Below are positions 39,716 to 46,604 of a stretch of DNA of 64,000 bases, piece after piece. Made by a program: the position numbers and the translations under genes. How positions within the stretch are numbered: the first letter of the stretch is position 1; each line of letters begins with the position of its first letter. The notes below the pieces were generated by a model, which saw only the letters and a program-made list of their open reading frames with translations, ran no database searches and was not told where the DNA came from. The DNA is from Saccharomonospora sp. CUA-673. Its GTDB lineage: Bacteria; Actinomycetota; Actinomycetes; Mycobacteriales; Pseudonocardiaceae. The stretch covers positions 1 to 64,000 of the forward strand of contig NZ_MKKE01000014.1 in NCBI RefSeq assembly GCF_001942305.1. The letters run 5' to 3'.

Positions 39716-40379
39716 GTTTCCGGACGTGGTTCAGGGGTCCGACGAGTGGCTCGCGCAGCGCGCCGGCATCGTCACCGCGTCCGTCGTCGGCCAGCTCGTC
39801 ACCGGGAAAACGCTCAAGGTCGCGCAGAACGAGTCGAGCCGGGCGCTCACCGCGCGACTGGTGGCCGAGCGCATCACCGGATGGACCGATCCGACGTACG
39901 TCAGCGACGACATGTTGCGCGGCATCGAGGACGAGCCACGGGCCCGCGAGCGGTACGCCGAGCACCACGGGCACACCGTGACCGAGATCGGGTTTCTTCG
40001 CCGCGACGAGGACACGTGGACGCTTGGTTACTCGCCCGACGGGCTCGTCGGCGACGACGGTCTCCTCGAGGTGAAAGCACCGCGCGCCAAGGGCCATTTG
40101 CGCACGATCCTCGCCGGCGAGGTGCCCGAACAGTACGTCGCGCAGTGTCAGGCCGGCCTGCTCGTGACCGGCCGCGCGTGGCTCGACTTCGTGAGCTACT
40201 GCGGCGGCATGCCGATGTGGACGAAACGCCTCTACCCCGATCCCGCGTGGCACGAGGCGATCGTCGCGGCCTGCCAGCAGTTCGAGACGACGGCCGCGCA
40301 GATGGTCGCCGACTACCGGGCCGCAACCGAGGGACTGCCCGCCACCGAGCGGATCATCTACGAGGAGATCACGATCTGA
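39702..40379 (+). CDS. YqaJ-family viral recombinase / exonuclease
   Basis: A 225-residue lambda-exonuclease-like nuclease for phage recombination and end processing. Motifs: QGSDEWLAQRAGIVTAS, then GIEDEPRARERYAEHHG, and the PD-(D/E)xK core LGYSPDGLVGDDGLLEVKAP, where Asp, Glu and Lys are catalytic. A late GGMPMWTKRLYPDPAWHE follows. ATG 39702 is preceded by GAAGGGAG. It works with a single-strand annealing protein in relatives; the next gene may fill part of that role but is not recognised as one. Stop overlaps the next start. Confidence 0.88.
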   Translation: MATVEFPDVVQGSDEWLAQRAGIVTASVVGQLVTGKTLKVAQNESSRALTARLVAERITGWTDPTYVSDDMLRGIEDEPRARERYAEHHGHTVTEIGFLRRDEDTWTLGYSPDGLVGDDGLLEVKAPRAKGHLRTILAGEVPEQYVAQCQAGLLVTGRAWLDFVSYCGGMPMWTKRLYPDPAWHEAIVAACQQFETTAAQMVADYRAATEGLPATERIIYEEITI

Positions 40380-40884
40380 TGGACCTCTCCGACACCATCG
40401 CGCCCACCAGCGACCAGCTCGACGCCGTCGACCTGCTGTCCGGGCCGCGCACGTTCACTATCGAACGCGTCACCGCGGGCAACTCCGAGCAACCCGTCAA
40501 CATCCACTTCGCCGAGTTCCCGCGACCATGGCGCCCCGGCAAGTCCATGCGCCGCGTGCTCGTGTCCTGTTGGGGTGCCGACGCTACGGCCTACGTCGGC
40601 CGGCGCGTAACGCTCTACTGCGACCCGGCGGTGCGGTTCGGCGGCGCCGAGGTCGGCGGCACCCGCATTAGCCACCTGTCCCATCTGGACAAGCCGAAGC
40701 AGGTGCCGCTGCTCGTGGCTCGCGGAAAGTCAGCGATGTTCGTCGTGCGACCGCTCACCGAAACGCGCCTCGACCAGCTCCGCCGCGAGTGGCAGACCGC
40801 CGACGCGACCGACGCCAAGTCATCGAGGCCGAGGTCGCCGAACTGACCGCCGACGACGCGCAGGACGGGGGCGACGACTCGTGA
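40379..40884 (+). CDS. Phage protein downstream of YqaJ, beta-rich (frame broken once)
   Basis: Starts ATG 40379 overlapping the YqaJ stop. The ~150-residue main part, TIERVTAGNSEQPVNIHFAE then RVLVSCWGADATAYVGRRVT, is beta-rich like an OB or small barrel fold and could be a DNA-binding partner of the exonuclease (inference). Near 40820 one missing base turns the acidic natural end (VIEAEVAELTADDAQDGGDDS) into an SSRPRSPN stop. With repair the stop overlaps the next start (GTGA) by four bases, as for its neighbours, which supports the repair. The acidic tail is typical of ssDNA-binding proteins. Confidence 0.65.
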
Positions 40885-41159
40885 CCGACCTCGCCGAGGC
40901 ACCCATCTACCCGCTCGCCCCTAGCCGGCGCCCGATCGACCGACAGCGGTACCCGCAGCGCGGCCAGCCCCTCACCACACGCGAGCGCGAGGTACTGCCG
41001 CACATCGCGAGCGGACTGGACAACGACGGAATCGGCCGCGCCATGGGCATCACCCGCGAGACGGTCAAATCCCACGTTCGCCGACTGCTCGTCAAAATGG
41101 GCGCCCGCAACCGCGCCCACGCCGTCCACATCGCACACCAACGGGGGTGGATGTCGTGA
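40881..41159 (+). CDS. LuxR-type HTH protein
   Basis: A 92-residue protein that is mostly one GerE/LuxR helix-turn-helix: LTTREREVLPHIASGLDNDGIGRAMGITRETVKSHVRRLLVKMG. It has no sensor domain. Small stand-alone LuxR-type proteins are common in actinophage early regions and act as transcription factors. Its start overlaps the repaired upstream stop and its stop overlaps the next start. Confidence 0.82.
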   Translation: MTDLAEAPIYPLAPSRRPIDRQRYPQRGQPLTTREREVLPHIASGLDNDGIGRAMGITRETVKSHVRRLLVKMGARNRAHAVHIAHQRGWMS

Positions 41160-41431
41160 ACATCGCCCGCCGCACCCTGTTGCAGCACTCCGCCCGGTGC
41201 CGCTCGTGTAACGGCCGGATCGTGTGGGCCCGCACCGCCGACGGCGAGCGGATGCCCGTCGACGACACCCCCGCCCGCGGCGGAAACGTGCTGCTGATGC
41301 TGCAAGGCGTGCAGCTCGTCGCCGGGGTGCTCGGCAAGGCCGACGCCACCCGACGCCGCGCCGGCGGGATCGAACTCTACGTCCCCCACTTCGCAACCTG
41401 CCCGAACGCCGACCGGCACCGGCGGCGCTGA
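41156..41431 (+). CDS. Zinc-finger-like phage protein (91 aa)
   Basis: Starts GTG 41156 overlapping the LuxR-type gene. A CRSCNGRIVWART pair at residue ~17, then a beta-rich middle and a C-terminal HFATCPNADRH complete a likely zinc site. DGERMPVDD is a common motif in this small actinophage family. Function unknown. Confidence 0.68.
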   Translation: MNIARRTLLQHSARCRSCNGRIVWARTADGERMPVDDTPARGGNVLLMLQGVQLVAGVLGKADATRRRAGGIELYVPHFATCPNADRHRRR

Positions 41432-41497
41432 CCCGGTGGCCGGCCGTGCCGTGCAGGGGCGGACACGGCCGGCCACTCCAACCCGAGGAGACACCCC

Positions 41498-41821
41498 ATG
41501 GCCAAGATCAGCACCAGCCTTCCCGTCGACAACCGCAACGGCCTTGACAAAATCGCCGCGTCGATGGTCGACAACCCCGAGCAGCGACACATCATCGTGG
41601 CGATCGTCGACACCAAGACCATCGCCACCGACTGTGACACCGGCGACGTCACACCCACCGCCCGCATCCGGGCGATCGAAGGGCTCACGGTCGATTCCGC
41701 CGACGGGAAAGAGGCCCGCCGCCTGTGGCGCCGCGCGTTCGAACGGCGTACCGGGCAGGTCGAGCTGCCCATCGAGCTCGAACGCGAACTCGACGGCCTG
41801 TCCGGTGATGGGGACATGTGA
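41498..41821 (+). CDS. Conserved actinophage early protein (107 aa)
   Basis: Starts ATG 41498 after GAGGAGAC. The sequence has a beta-alpha pattern (RHIIVAIVDTKTIATDCDTGD) and a C-terminal helix rich in Glu/Arg (KEARRLWRRAFERRTGQVELPIEL). I recognise it only as a type seen in other actinophage replication regions, without known role. Its stop overlaps the next start. Confidence 0.65.
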   Translation: MAKISTSLPVDNRNGLDKIAASMVDNPEQRHIIVAIVDTKTIATDCDTGDVTPTARIRAIEGLTVDSADGKEARRLWRRAFERRTGQVELPIELERELDGLSGDGDM

Positions 41822-42039
41822 TGCGGCCACGCACACGCCGCTACGCGCTCGCACGATCCGGGGACCTGCCCGCCGAAGCGCTCACCACGCGCGAGCGGGA
41901 ACGGCTCGTCGCCGACCTCGCCGCGCTCGGATGGACGGTCCCCGAGATCGCCGAGCACACCCATCAGACGACCTACACGACGGCCCGCATCCTCGACAAC
42001 GCGAAGCGGGCGCAATACGCACGAGAGGCAACCGCGTAA
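41821..42039 (+). CDS. Small HTH protein (72 aa)
   Basis: Starts ATG 41821 overlapping the previous stop (TGATG). The middle, TTRERERLVADLAALGWTVPEIAEHTHQTTYTTARILDN, is a helix-turn-helix of the homeodomain-like class. The stop overlaps the replication gene start (TAATG). Probably a regulator or origin-binding accessory protein. Confidence 0.65.
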   Translation: MRPRTRRYALARSGDLPAEALTTRERERLVADLAALGWTVPEIAEHTHQTTYTTARILDNAKRAQYAREATA

Positions 42040-42853
42040 TGCCCTGGTTCAAGACCGACGACTCGTTCTACCGACACCGCAAGGTGCGCAAGCTCGGCCG
42101 CGACAAGCTCGCTGCGGTCGGGCTGTGGCAGCTCGCCGGCGCGTGGTGCGCCGACAACGTCGACACGAACACGGCCGACGGGTTCGTCCCGGACGAACAA
42201 GTCGAGCTGTGGGACGCGCGGCATCGGTACGCGAAACGGCTCGTCGAGGTCGGATTGTGGGAGCGCTCCGAAGTGGACGGCGAGCACGGCTACGTGTTCC
42301 ACGACTGGGCCGACTATCAACCGACGCGCGCCGTCGTCGAGGCCGAGCGCGAAGCATGGCGGCAGCGCAAGGAACGATCACGCGAAAAGTCACGGCGTGA
42401 CACCCGGCGTGACTCACGCAGGGAATCCCGCGAGGACTCACGCGAGGAGTCCACCCCCGATTCACACGAGAGTCACGCTGCACCCGTTCCCGTCCCCGTT
42501 CCCGTCCCTACTAGTGGTCACCTTGGGGAGGGGGTGTCACCTATCGACGCGCGGACGCGCCCCCCGCCCCGAACAACCCCGACGAACGACCGAGCGAGCG
42601 GTGCCCGCGACACCGCCACGTCGACGACCCGCCGAACTGCGGCCAGTGCGCCGACGCCCGCCGAACCGCGAAGCAGTGGGAATCCGCCCGCGACGCCGAA
42701 CGCGACCAGCTCTCCGCAGCGATCGACCGCGCCAAGCGCGACCGCCGCCAGGACTGCGAACACGGCACCCCCGGCGGCCTGTTCATCCGACCCGACACCG
42801 GCGCATCGGCCACATGCCCGCAGTGCCGCCAACACGAGAGGACATCCGCATGA
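42039..42853 (+). CDS. Phage replication initiator-like protein (frame broken once)
   Basis: The N-terminal winged-helix part (MPWFKTDDSFYRHRKVRKLG...GYVFHDWADYQPTRA) is the replisome-organiser type fold of actinophage and firmicute-phage replication proteins. The middle is an Arg/Asp/Ser/Glu repeat region (RRDTRRDSRRESREDSREES) whose DNA holds clustered dyads, a possible origin. Near 42531 a G run is one short; restoring it links to ADAPPAPNNPDERPSERCP and a zinc domain with CPRHRH, CGQCADARR and CEHG, then a late CPQCRQHER. Restored length is 271 residues and the repaired stop overlaps the next start. Confidence 0.72.
42389..42452. repeat. Cluster of short dyads inside the replication gene (candidate origin)
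   Basis: Within 64 bp: GTCAC-GGC-GTGAC (42389-42401), GCGTGACTCACGC (42407-42419, near-palindrome) and GGACTC/GAGTCC (42434-42439 and 42447-42452). gtgac/actcacgc words recur further to 42475. Placement inside the initiator gene mirrors lambda O. Confidence 0.5.
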
Positions 42854-43086
42854 GAAAGGCCGACGCGGTCGACATCGTCGCCCGGCACGTGCTCGAAACG
42901 ACATGGACCCGCGCACTCAGCCACGAGCTCGTGACCCACGCCGACTACCCGCTCATCCCCGAACCCGACTGGTGCGACGTGCTCGACCTGGCCGACCTCA
43001 AGGCGCGCGGCACACGCGTCTACACCATTCAGCAGGCCTACCAGGCGCTACAGCAACCGGAACGCCACGGGCCAGGTGCGTCCTGA
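42850..43086 (+). CDS. Phage hypothetical protein (78 aa)
   Basis: Starts ATG 42850 overlapping the repaired replication gene stop. MRKADAVDIVARHVLETTWTRALSHELVTHADYPLIPEPDWCDVL is mixed helical; DWCDVLDLADLKARGTRVYTIQQAYQAL looks like a compact domain. No motif recognised. The stop overlaps the next start. Confidence 0.65.
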   Translation: MRKADAVDIVARHVLETTWTRALSHELVTHADYPLIPEPDWCDVLDLADLKARGTRVYTIQQAYQALQQPERHGPGAS

Positions 43087-43323
43087 TGGACGCCGACACC
43101 GCGACGTGGATCCGCACCCACGTGTGGACCCGCGACCTCCGCCGCGACCACGACAACGTGCCCGGCGCGTTCACACGAAGCGTGGCTCACCACCCCGCCC
43201 GGATCGAAACGCGCCATCTACAAGCCCGTGTGGCTCGCCGACCGCGCCTGCAACTGGACCTGCCCCTGCACAGCCACCCACACCCGACAGCCCACCCAGC
43301 CCGAACAGCTCGCGCTGATCTGA
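43086..43323 (+). CDS. Small cysteine-rich phage protein (frame broken once)
   Basis: The start MDADTATWIRTHVWTRDLRR and the end KRAIYKPVWLADRACNWTCP then CTATHTRQPTQPEQLALI are in different frames. They join near 43171 if two C are restored (ttcacacg to ttcacccacg), giving GAFTHEAWLTTPPGS. The restored 79-residue protein has a CxxxCxC cluster. It lies in the tightly packed early operon. Function unknown. Confidence 0.5.
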
Positions 43324-43333
43324 GGAGACCCAC

Positions 43334-43719
43334 ATGACCCGAAACCGCCGCAGCGCGAAAACGGCCGCGCCCGGTTCGAACGGCAGATCGCCGACTACCT
43401 CGCCGAGGTCGTCGACGACCGCATCGACCGACGCGTCCGCAACGGCGCCAAAGACCGCGGCGACCTCTCCGGCGTCCGTATGTCGCCCGCTTTGCGGTCT
43501 CAGCGCGTCGTGTGCGAGCTGAAAGACACCACCCGGTGTGATCTCCCGGGGTGGACACGAGAAGCCGCCACAGAGCGAATGAACGACGATGCCGCCGTCG
43601 GTCTGGTGATCCACAAGCGACACGGCAACGCCAACCCCGCCGAACAGTGGGTATCGATGACGGTCGCCGACCTCGTGGCGCTCCTCACCGGCGAACGACC
43701 CGAAGGGGCCGACGAATGA
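43334..43719 (+). CDS. Holliday junction resolvase-like PD-(D/E)xK nuclease (frame broken once)
   Basis: After restoring one base near 43371 the protein reads AARRFERQIADYLAEVVDDR then DRRVRNGAKDRGDLSGVR and VVCELKDT. The Glu of FERQIADYL, the Asp of GD and the ELK form the nuclease core of the actinophage resolvase family (usually ECK). The restored length of 128 residues fits. It would cut branched DNA before packaging. The stop overlaps the next gene's ATG by three bases, as throughout this operon. Confidence 0.72.
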
Positions 43720-44009
43720 AACACGACCTCGACGAGATCGCCGACGTCTACCGCGCCGCCGTCGAGCGAACCGAGCACCCGCGGCGCGCGGTGATGAACG
43801 CATTCGGCATGACGCGGCAGACCGCCGCCCGGTGGATACGACTTGCCCGCGAGGCCGGGAACCTGCCGCCCGAGCAGGGGAAGGCATTCGCGGCGGGCGA
43901 GCACTACCCACGACGCGCACGGTTCGGCAGCGACCGCGCTACATGGCTCGCGTGCGCCGAATGCCGCCACCCCTGGCCATGCCCCAACCGAGGAGGACGG
44001 AACCAGTGA
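43716..44009 (+). CDS. HTH/zinc phage protein (97 aa)
   Basis: MKHDLDEIADVYRAAVERTEHPRRAVMNAFGMTRQTAARWIRLARE is a helix-turn-helix (MTRQTAARWI recognition helix). A C-terminal CAECRHPWPCPNRG holds three Cys and one His, a likely zinc site. Typical of small regulators near actinophage packaging genes. Start and stop overlap both neighbours. Confidence 0.7.
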   Translation: MKHDLDEIADVYRAAVERTEHPRRAVMNAFGMTRQTAARWIRLAREAGNLPPEQGKAFAAGEHYPRRARFGSDRATWLACAECRHPWPCPNRGGRNQ

Positions 44010-44188
44010 GCATCGACAGCGACCGCACCCGCCTCACAGCGCAGATCGGGTCCAACGTCACCAATACCCCCATTGAACGAGCGAAAGCGAGGCTCACCGT
44101 CGTGGAACGAGCCCACGACGCCGACGACATGGCCGAACTACTCGCCATGCTCGGACTCGACGACGAGAGGCCCCGCGATGCCGTTTGA
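44006..44188 (+). CDS. Small phage protein (60 aa)
   Basis: Starts GTG 44006 overlapping the previous stop. VSIDSDRTRLTAQIGSNVTN then an acidic helix (AHDADDMAELLAMLGLDDE). Placed immediately before the HNH gene, whose start it overlaps by 11 bp. Unknown role. Confidence 0.5.
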   Translation: MSIDSDRTRLTAQIGSNVTNTPIERAKARLTVVERAHDADDMAELLAMLGLDDERPRDAV

Positions 44189-44452
44189 CCGCGAGACGCA
44201 GGCACGCCGCTACGGCCGCCGACACCGACGACTCCGCGCTTACTGGCTGCCCTACGTCACCGAGGACGGGTGGACTGTGCCCGCTGCGGACAGCGGATAC
44301 ACCCCACCGACCTGTGGGACCTGGGGCACCGGGACGACGGGAAACCGGGGTACTGGGGTCCCGAGCACAGGGGGTGCAACCGCACCGCCGGCGCCAGCAA
44401 CTCGAACACCACACCCACCGACCCCAAACCGAGGAGGTACACCAGGTGGTGA
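44178..44452 (+). CDS. HNH homing-type endonuclease beside terminase (frame broken once)
   Basis: The basic start MPFDRETQARRYGRRHRRLRA and the HNH core are in different frames. A G run at 44268-44270 that is one short explains this. Repaired, it reads EDGVDCARCGQRIHPTDLWD then LGHRDDGKPGYWGPEHRGCN. That is the H-N-H pattern with a CxxC zinc site, 91 residues in total. HNH proteins next to the small terminase are needed for cos cleavage in several phages, so a packaging role is likely. Confidence 0.75.
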
Positions 44453-44698
44453 ACGCTCGCGCCGAGCTGCGAAACAAGCAGGGCACCAGGGGGGAGGGGG
44501 TGCCCCTCGCTGATCGCAGCAGAAACAGAACAACCAGACGAGAGGGCACACTCAGCGTGGAATGTCAACAGCTCGACGCGCGAAATTCTGTTCACAGTGG
44601 ACAGAGCTCGAGCCGGTTTTCCCCGCCGAGAGGGCCCCGGGACATCCCTGCCCCTGTCTTTCTCTCTCCCCGCACACGCGATCACGTGAGGTAGGCAC
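44449..44698 (+). other. Gap before the terminases, possible cos region
   Basis: About 250 bp. An 81-codon frame from GTG 44449 is open to 44694, but its product is Arg/Ser-rich and unlike a protein, so I do not call a gene. The DNA mixes AT-richer words (gaaattctgttcacagtgg) with a pyrimidine tract (ccctgtctttctctctcccc, 44654-44673). The position between HNH and terminase is where cos sites usually lie. Confidence 0.4.
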
Positions 44699-45097
44699 AT
44701 GACACGCGAACACATGCAGGCTGCTGACCACACGTTCGCCGCGTCGGTCGCGGAAACGCTCGATTCGCTCGAGTTGCAGGCAGAAGACCGCGCAGCGGGC
44801 CGATTGGCCGAGAAGTACGCCCGGGCGCTCGACGAGGCGCGCGCGGCCGAGGTTCAGGCGGACAAGGTGCTGCGGCGCCTCGACGACGACGATCCCGACC
44901 CCGAGCTCGCCGAGTTGGTGTCGGCGTTGCGGGGCAAGCTGTCGGCGCGTACGGCGCTCGAGTCGCTGGGGCCCAAGTTGCTGTCCGTGCTCGACGCGCT
45001 CGGCGGCTCGCCGAAGGCTCGAGCGTCGGCCGGCAAGACTGCGGGGAAGGGTGGCAAGGGTGGCAAGCTCGCCGAGCTCCGCGCTGCTCGGGCGTGA
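44699..45097 (+). CDS. Terminase small subunit
   Basis: A 132-residue helical, charged protein. It starts MTREHMQAADHTFAASVAET and has a long helical middle (AAGRLAEKYARALDEARAAE) and a Gly/Lys-rich end (SAGKTAGKGGKGGKLAELR). It precedes and overlaps the large terminase, as expected for the DNA-recognition subunit that brings the genome to the packaging motor. Sequence alone is weakly diagnostic; position decides. Confidence 0.78.
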   Translation: MTREHMQAADHTFAASVAETLDSLELQAEDRAAGRLAEKYARALDEARAAEVQADKVLRRLDDDDPDPELAELVSALRGKLSARTALESLGPKLLSVLDALGGSPKARASAGKTAGKGGKGGKLAELRAARA

Positions 45098-46547
45098 GTG
45101 TCCGCGCCTGTTCACCGAGCCGGCGCGCAAGCTGACCAGGAAGACGACGCTCGGTTTCGAGGCGATCGCGTTCGCCGAGGACATGCTCGGCATGACGTTG
45201 CTCCCGTGGCAGCGTTGGTGGTTGATTCATGCGCTCGAGCTCGAGCCGGGCGGCTCGTTCCGATACCGCACCGTACTAACGCTGGTGGCGCGGCAGAACG
45301 GCAAGACGACGCTACTCAAGGCGTTGAGCCTGTATTTCATGTACATGGGGCGGGCGCGCCTGGTGCTCGGTGCGGCGCAGTCCCTCGACATCGCCCGCGA
45401 GTCGTGGTCGGGCGCGGTCGATCTGGCCGAGGGTGACGCCGAGCTCGCCGACGAGATCGACCTCGTGCGCCGAGCGAACGGCGAGCAAGAGTTGCGGCTC
45501 GTCAACGGCGCCCGGTATCGCATCGCTGCGGCCACGGGCGCCGCCGGCCGCGGCCTGTCGGTCGACCTGTTGATCCTCGACGAGCTGCGCCAACACCAGA
45601 CGTGGGCCGCGTGGGGTGCGCTGTCGAAAACGACGATGGCGCGGCCGGACGCGCTCACGGTGGGCATCTCGAACGCCGGCGACGACCAGTCGGTCGTGCT
45701 GAACGCGCTACGCGAGGCCGCGCTCGCCGGCGCCGACCCCACCATCGGCCTGTTTGAGTGGTCCGCGCCGGACGGGTGCGAGCTCGACGACCGCGACGCG
45801 TGGGCGCAGGCCAACCCCGGACTTGGGCACACGATCACCGAGCAGGCGATCGCCACGGCGCAGGCCACCGACCCGCCGGCGGTGTTCCGAACCGAGGTGC
45901 TGTGCCAGCGGGTCGACGTGCTCGACTCGGCGGTCGACCCGGGCGGGTGGAGCACGGGCGCGGACCCGGGCGGGTCCCTCGAGGGTGCGCGCGACCGGGT
46001 CGCCGTCGGGCTCGACGTCGCACCGGACGGGGCGCACGTGGCGCTACTGGCGGCGGCGGACGCCGGCGACGGGCGGGTGCGTGTCGAGCCGGTCGCCGCG
46101 TGGGACTCGACGGACGCCGCGCGCGACGAGCTCGACGAGCTGCTCGACCGGATCGCCCCGCGGGCGCTCGCGTGGTTCCCGTCGGGGCCGGCGGCCGCGC
46201 TCGGCGCGGTGATCCGTCGTGACCGTCTTGCGCCGGCCGGCGGGAACCGGAAGGGCCGGCGGCCGGGCCGTCCGTTCGAGCTCGTCGAGTTGACGGGGCA
46301 GAAGGTCGCCGAGACGTGTCAGTCGTTCGCTGATTTGGTCGCTGCGGGCCGCGTGTTGCATCCGGCGGACCCGATGCTCGACGCGCACGTGATGAACGCG
46401 CAGCGGCTCGACCAGGGCGACGGGTGGCGGTTCGCTCGTCGCGGGGCGGGGCACGTGTCGGCGGTGTACGCGGCGGCCGGCGCGGTTCAGGCGGCGTTGA
46501 CGTTGCCTCGTCCGGCGGGGCGGCCGCGGGTGATCGTCGCTCGGTAG
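45051..46547 (+). CDS. Terminase large subunit
   Basis: A 498-residue packaging ATPase/nuclease. The ATPase part has LLPWQRWWLIHAL, the Walker-like VLTLVARQNGKTTLLKAL and the Walker B/catalytic block VDLLILDELRQHQ. The nuclease half carries VAVGLDVAPDGAHVAL with the first metal Asp and later MLDAHVMNA. It starts upstream of the small terminase stop (GTG 45051, 47 bp overlap; GTG 45060 also possible). The frame is complete. Confidence 0.93.
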   Translation: MARVASSPSSALLGRECPRLFTEPARKLTRKTTLGFEAIAFAEDMLGMTLLPWQRWWLIHALELEPGGSFRYRTVLTLVARQNGKTTLLKALSLYFMYMGRARLVLGAAQSLDIARESWSGAVDLAEGDAELADEIDLVRRANGEQELRLVNGARYRIAAATGAAGRGLSVDLLILDELRQHQTWAAWGALSKTTMARPDALTVGISNAGDDQSVVLNALREAALAGADPTIGLFEWSAPDGCELDDRDAWAQANPGLGHTITEQAIATAQATDPPAVFRTEVLCQRVDVLDSAVDPGGWSTGADPGGSLEGARDRVAVGLDVAPDGAHVALLAAADAGDGRVRVEPVAAWDSTDAARDELDELLDRIAPRALAWFPSGPAAALGAVIRRDRLAPAGGNRKGRRPGRPFELVELTGQKVAETCQSFADLVAAGRVLHPADPMLDAHVMNAQRLDQGDGWRFARRGAGHVSAVYAAAGAVQAALTLPRPAGRPRVIVAR

Positions 46548-46574
46548 CGCCACGCCGGCGGCCACAGTGGACGC

Positions 46575-46590
46575 CGGTATTTCTATACCG
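46575..46590. promoter_or_regulatory. Inverted repeat upstream of the head polyprotein gene
   Basis: CGGTAT-TTCT-ATACCG, perfect 6 bp arms, in an AT-rich 57 bp gap between terminase and head genes. Its 13 bp ccggtatttctat also occurs at 3327-3339 upstream of map, next to the palindrome ATACCGGTAT. Candidate late promoter element or regulator site. Confidence 0.45.
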
Positions 46591-46604
46591 TTATAGTTAT
46601 CGGT

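Noticed and set aside
38039-40379. A restriction-modification system around the cytosine methyltransferase
   Set aside because: No restriction nuclease is adjacent; the YqaJ nuclease belongs to phage recombination. The enzyme is best called an orphan.
41498-42039. Two adjacent small genes considered as a toxin-antitoxin pair
   Set aside because: No toxin motif is visible; they lie in a tight early operon with DNA replication genes and have an HTH only in the second.
44449-44694. An 81-codon frame between HNH and small terminase
   Set aside because: Although its start overlaps the HNH stop, the product is Arg/Ser-rich and unlike a folded protein; a cos or promoter region is more likely.
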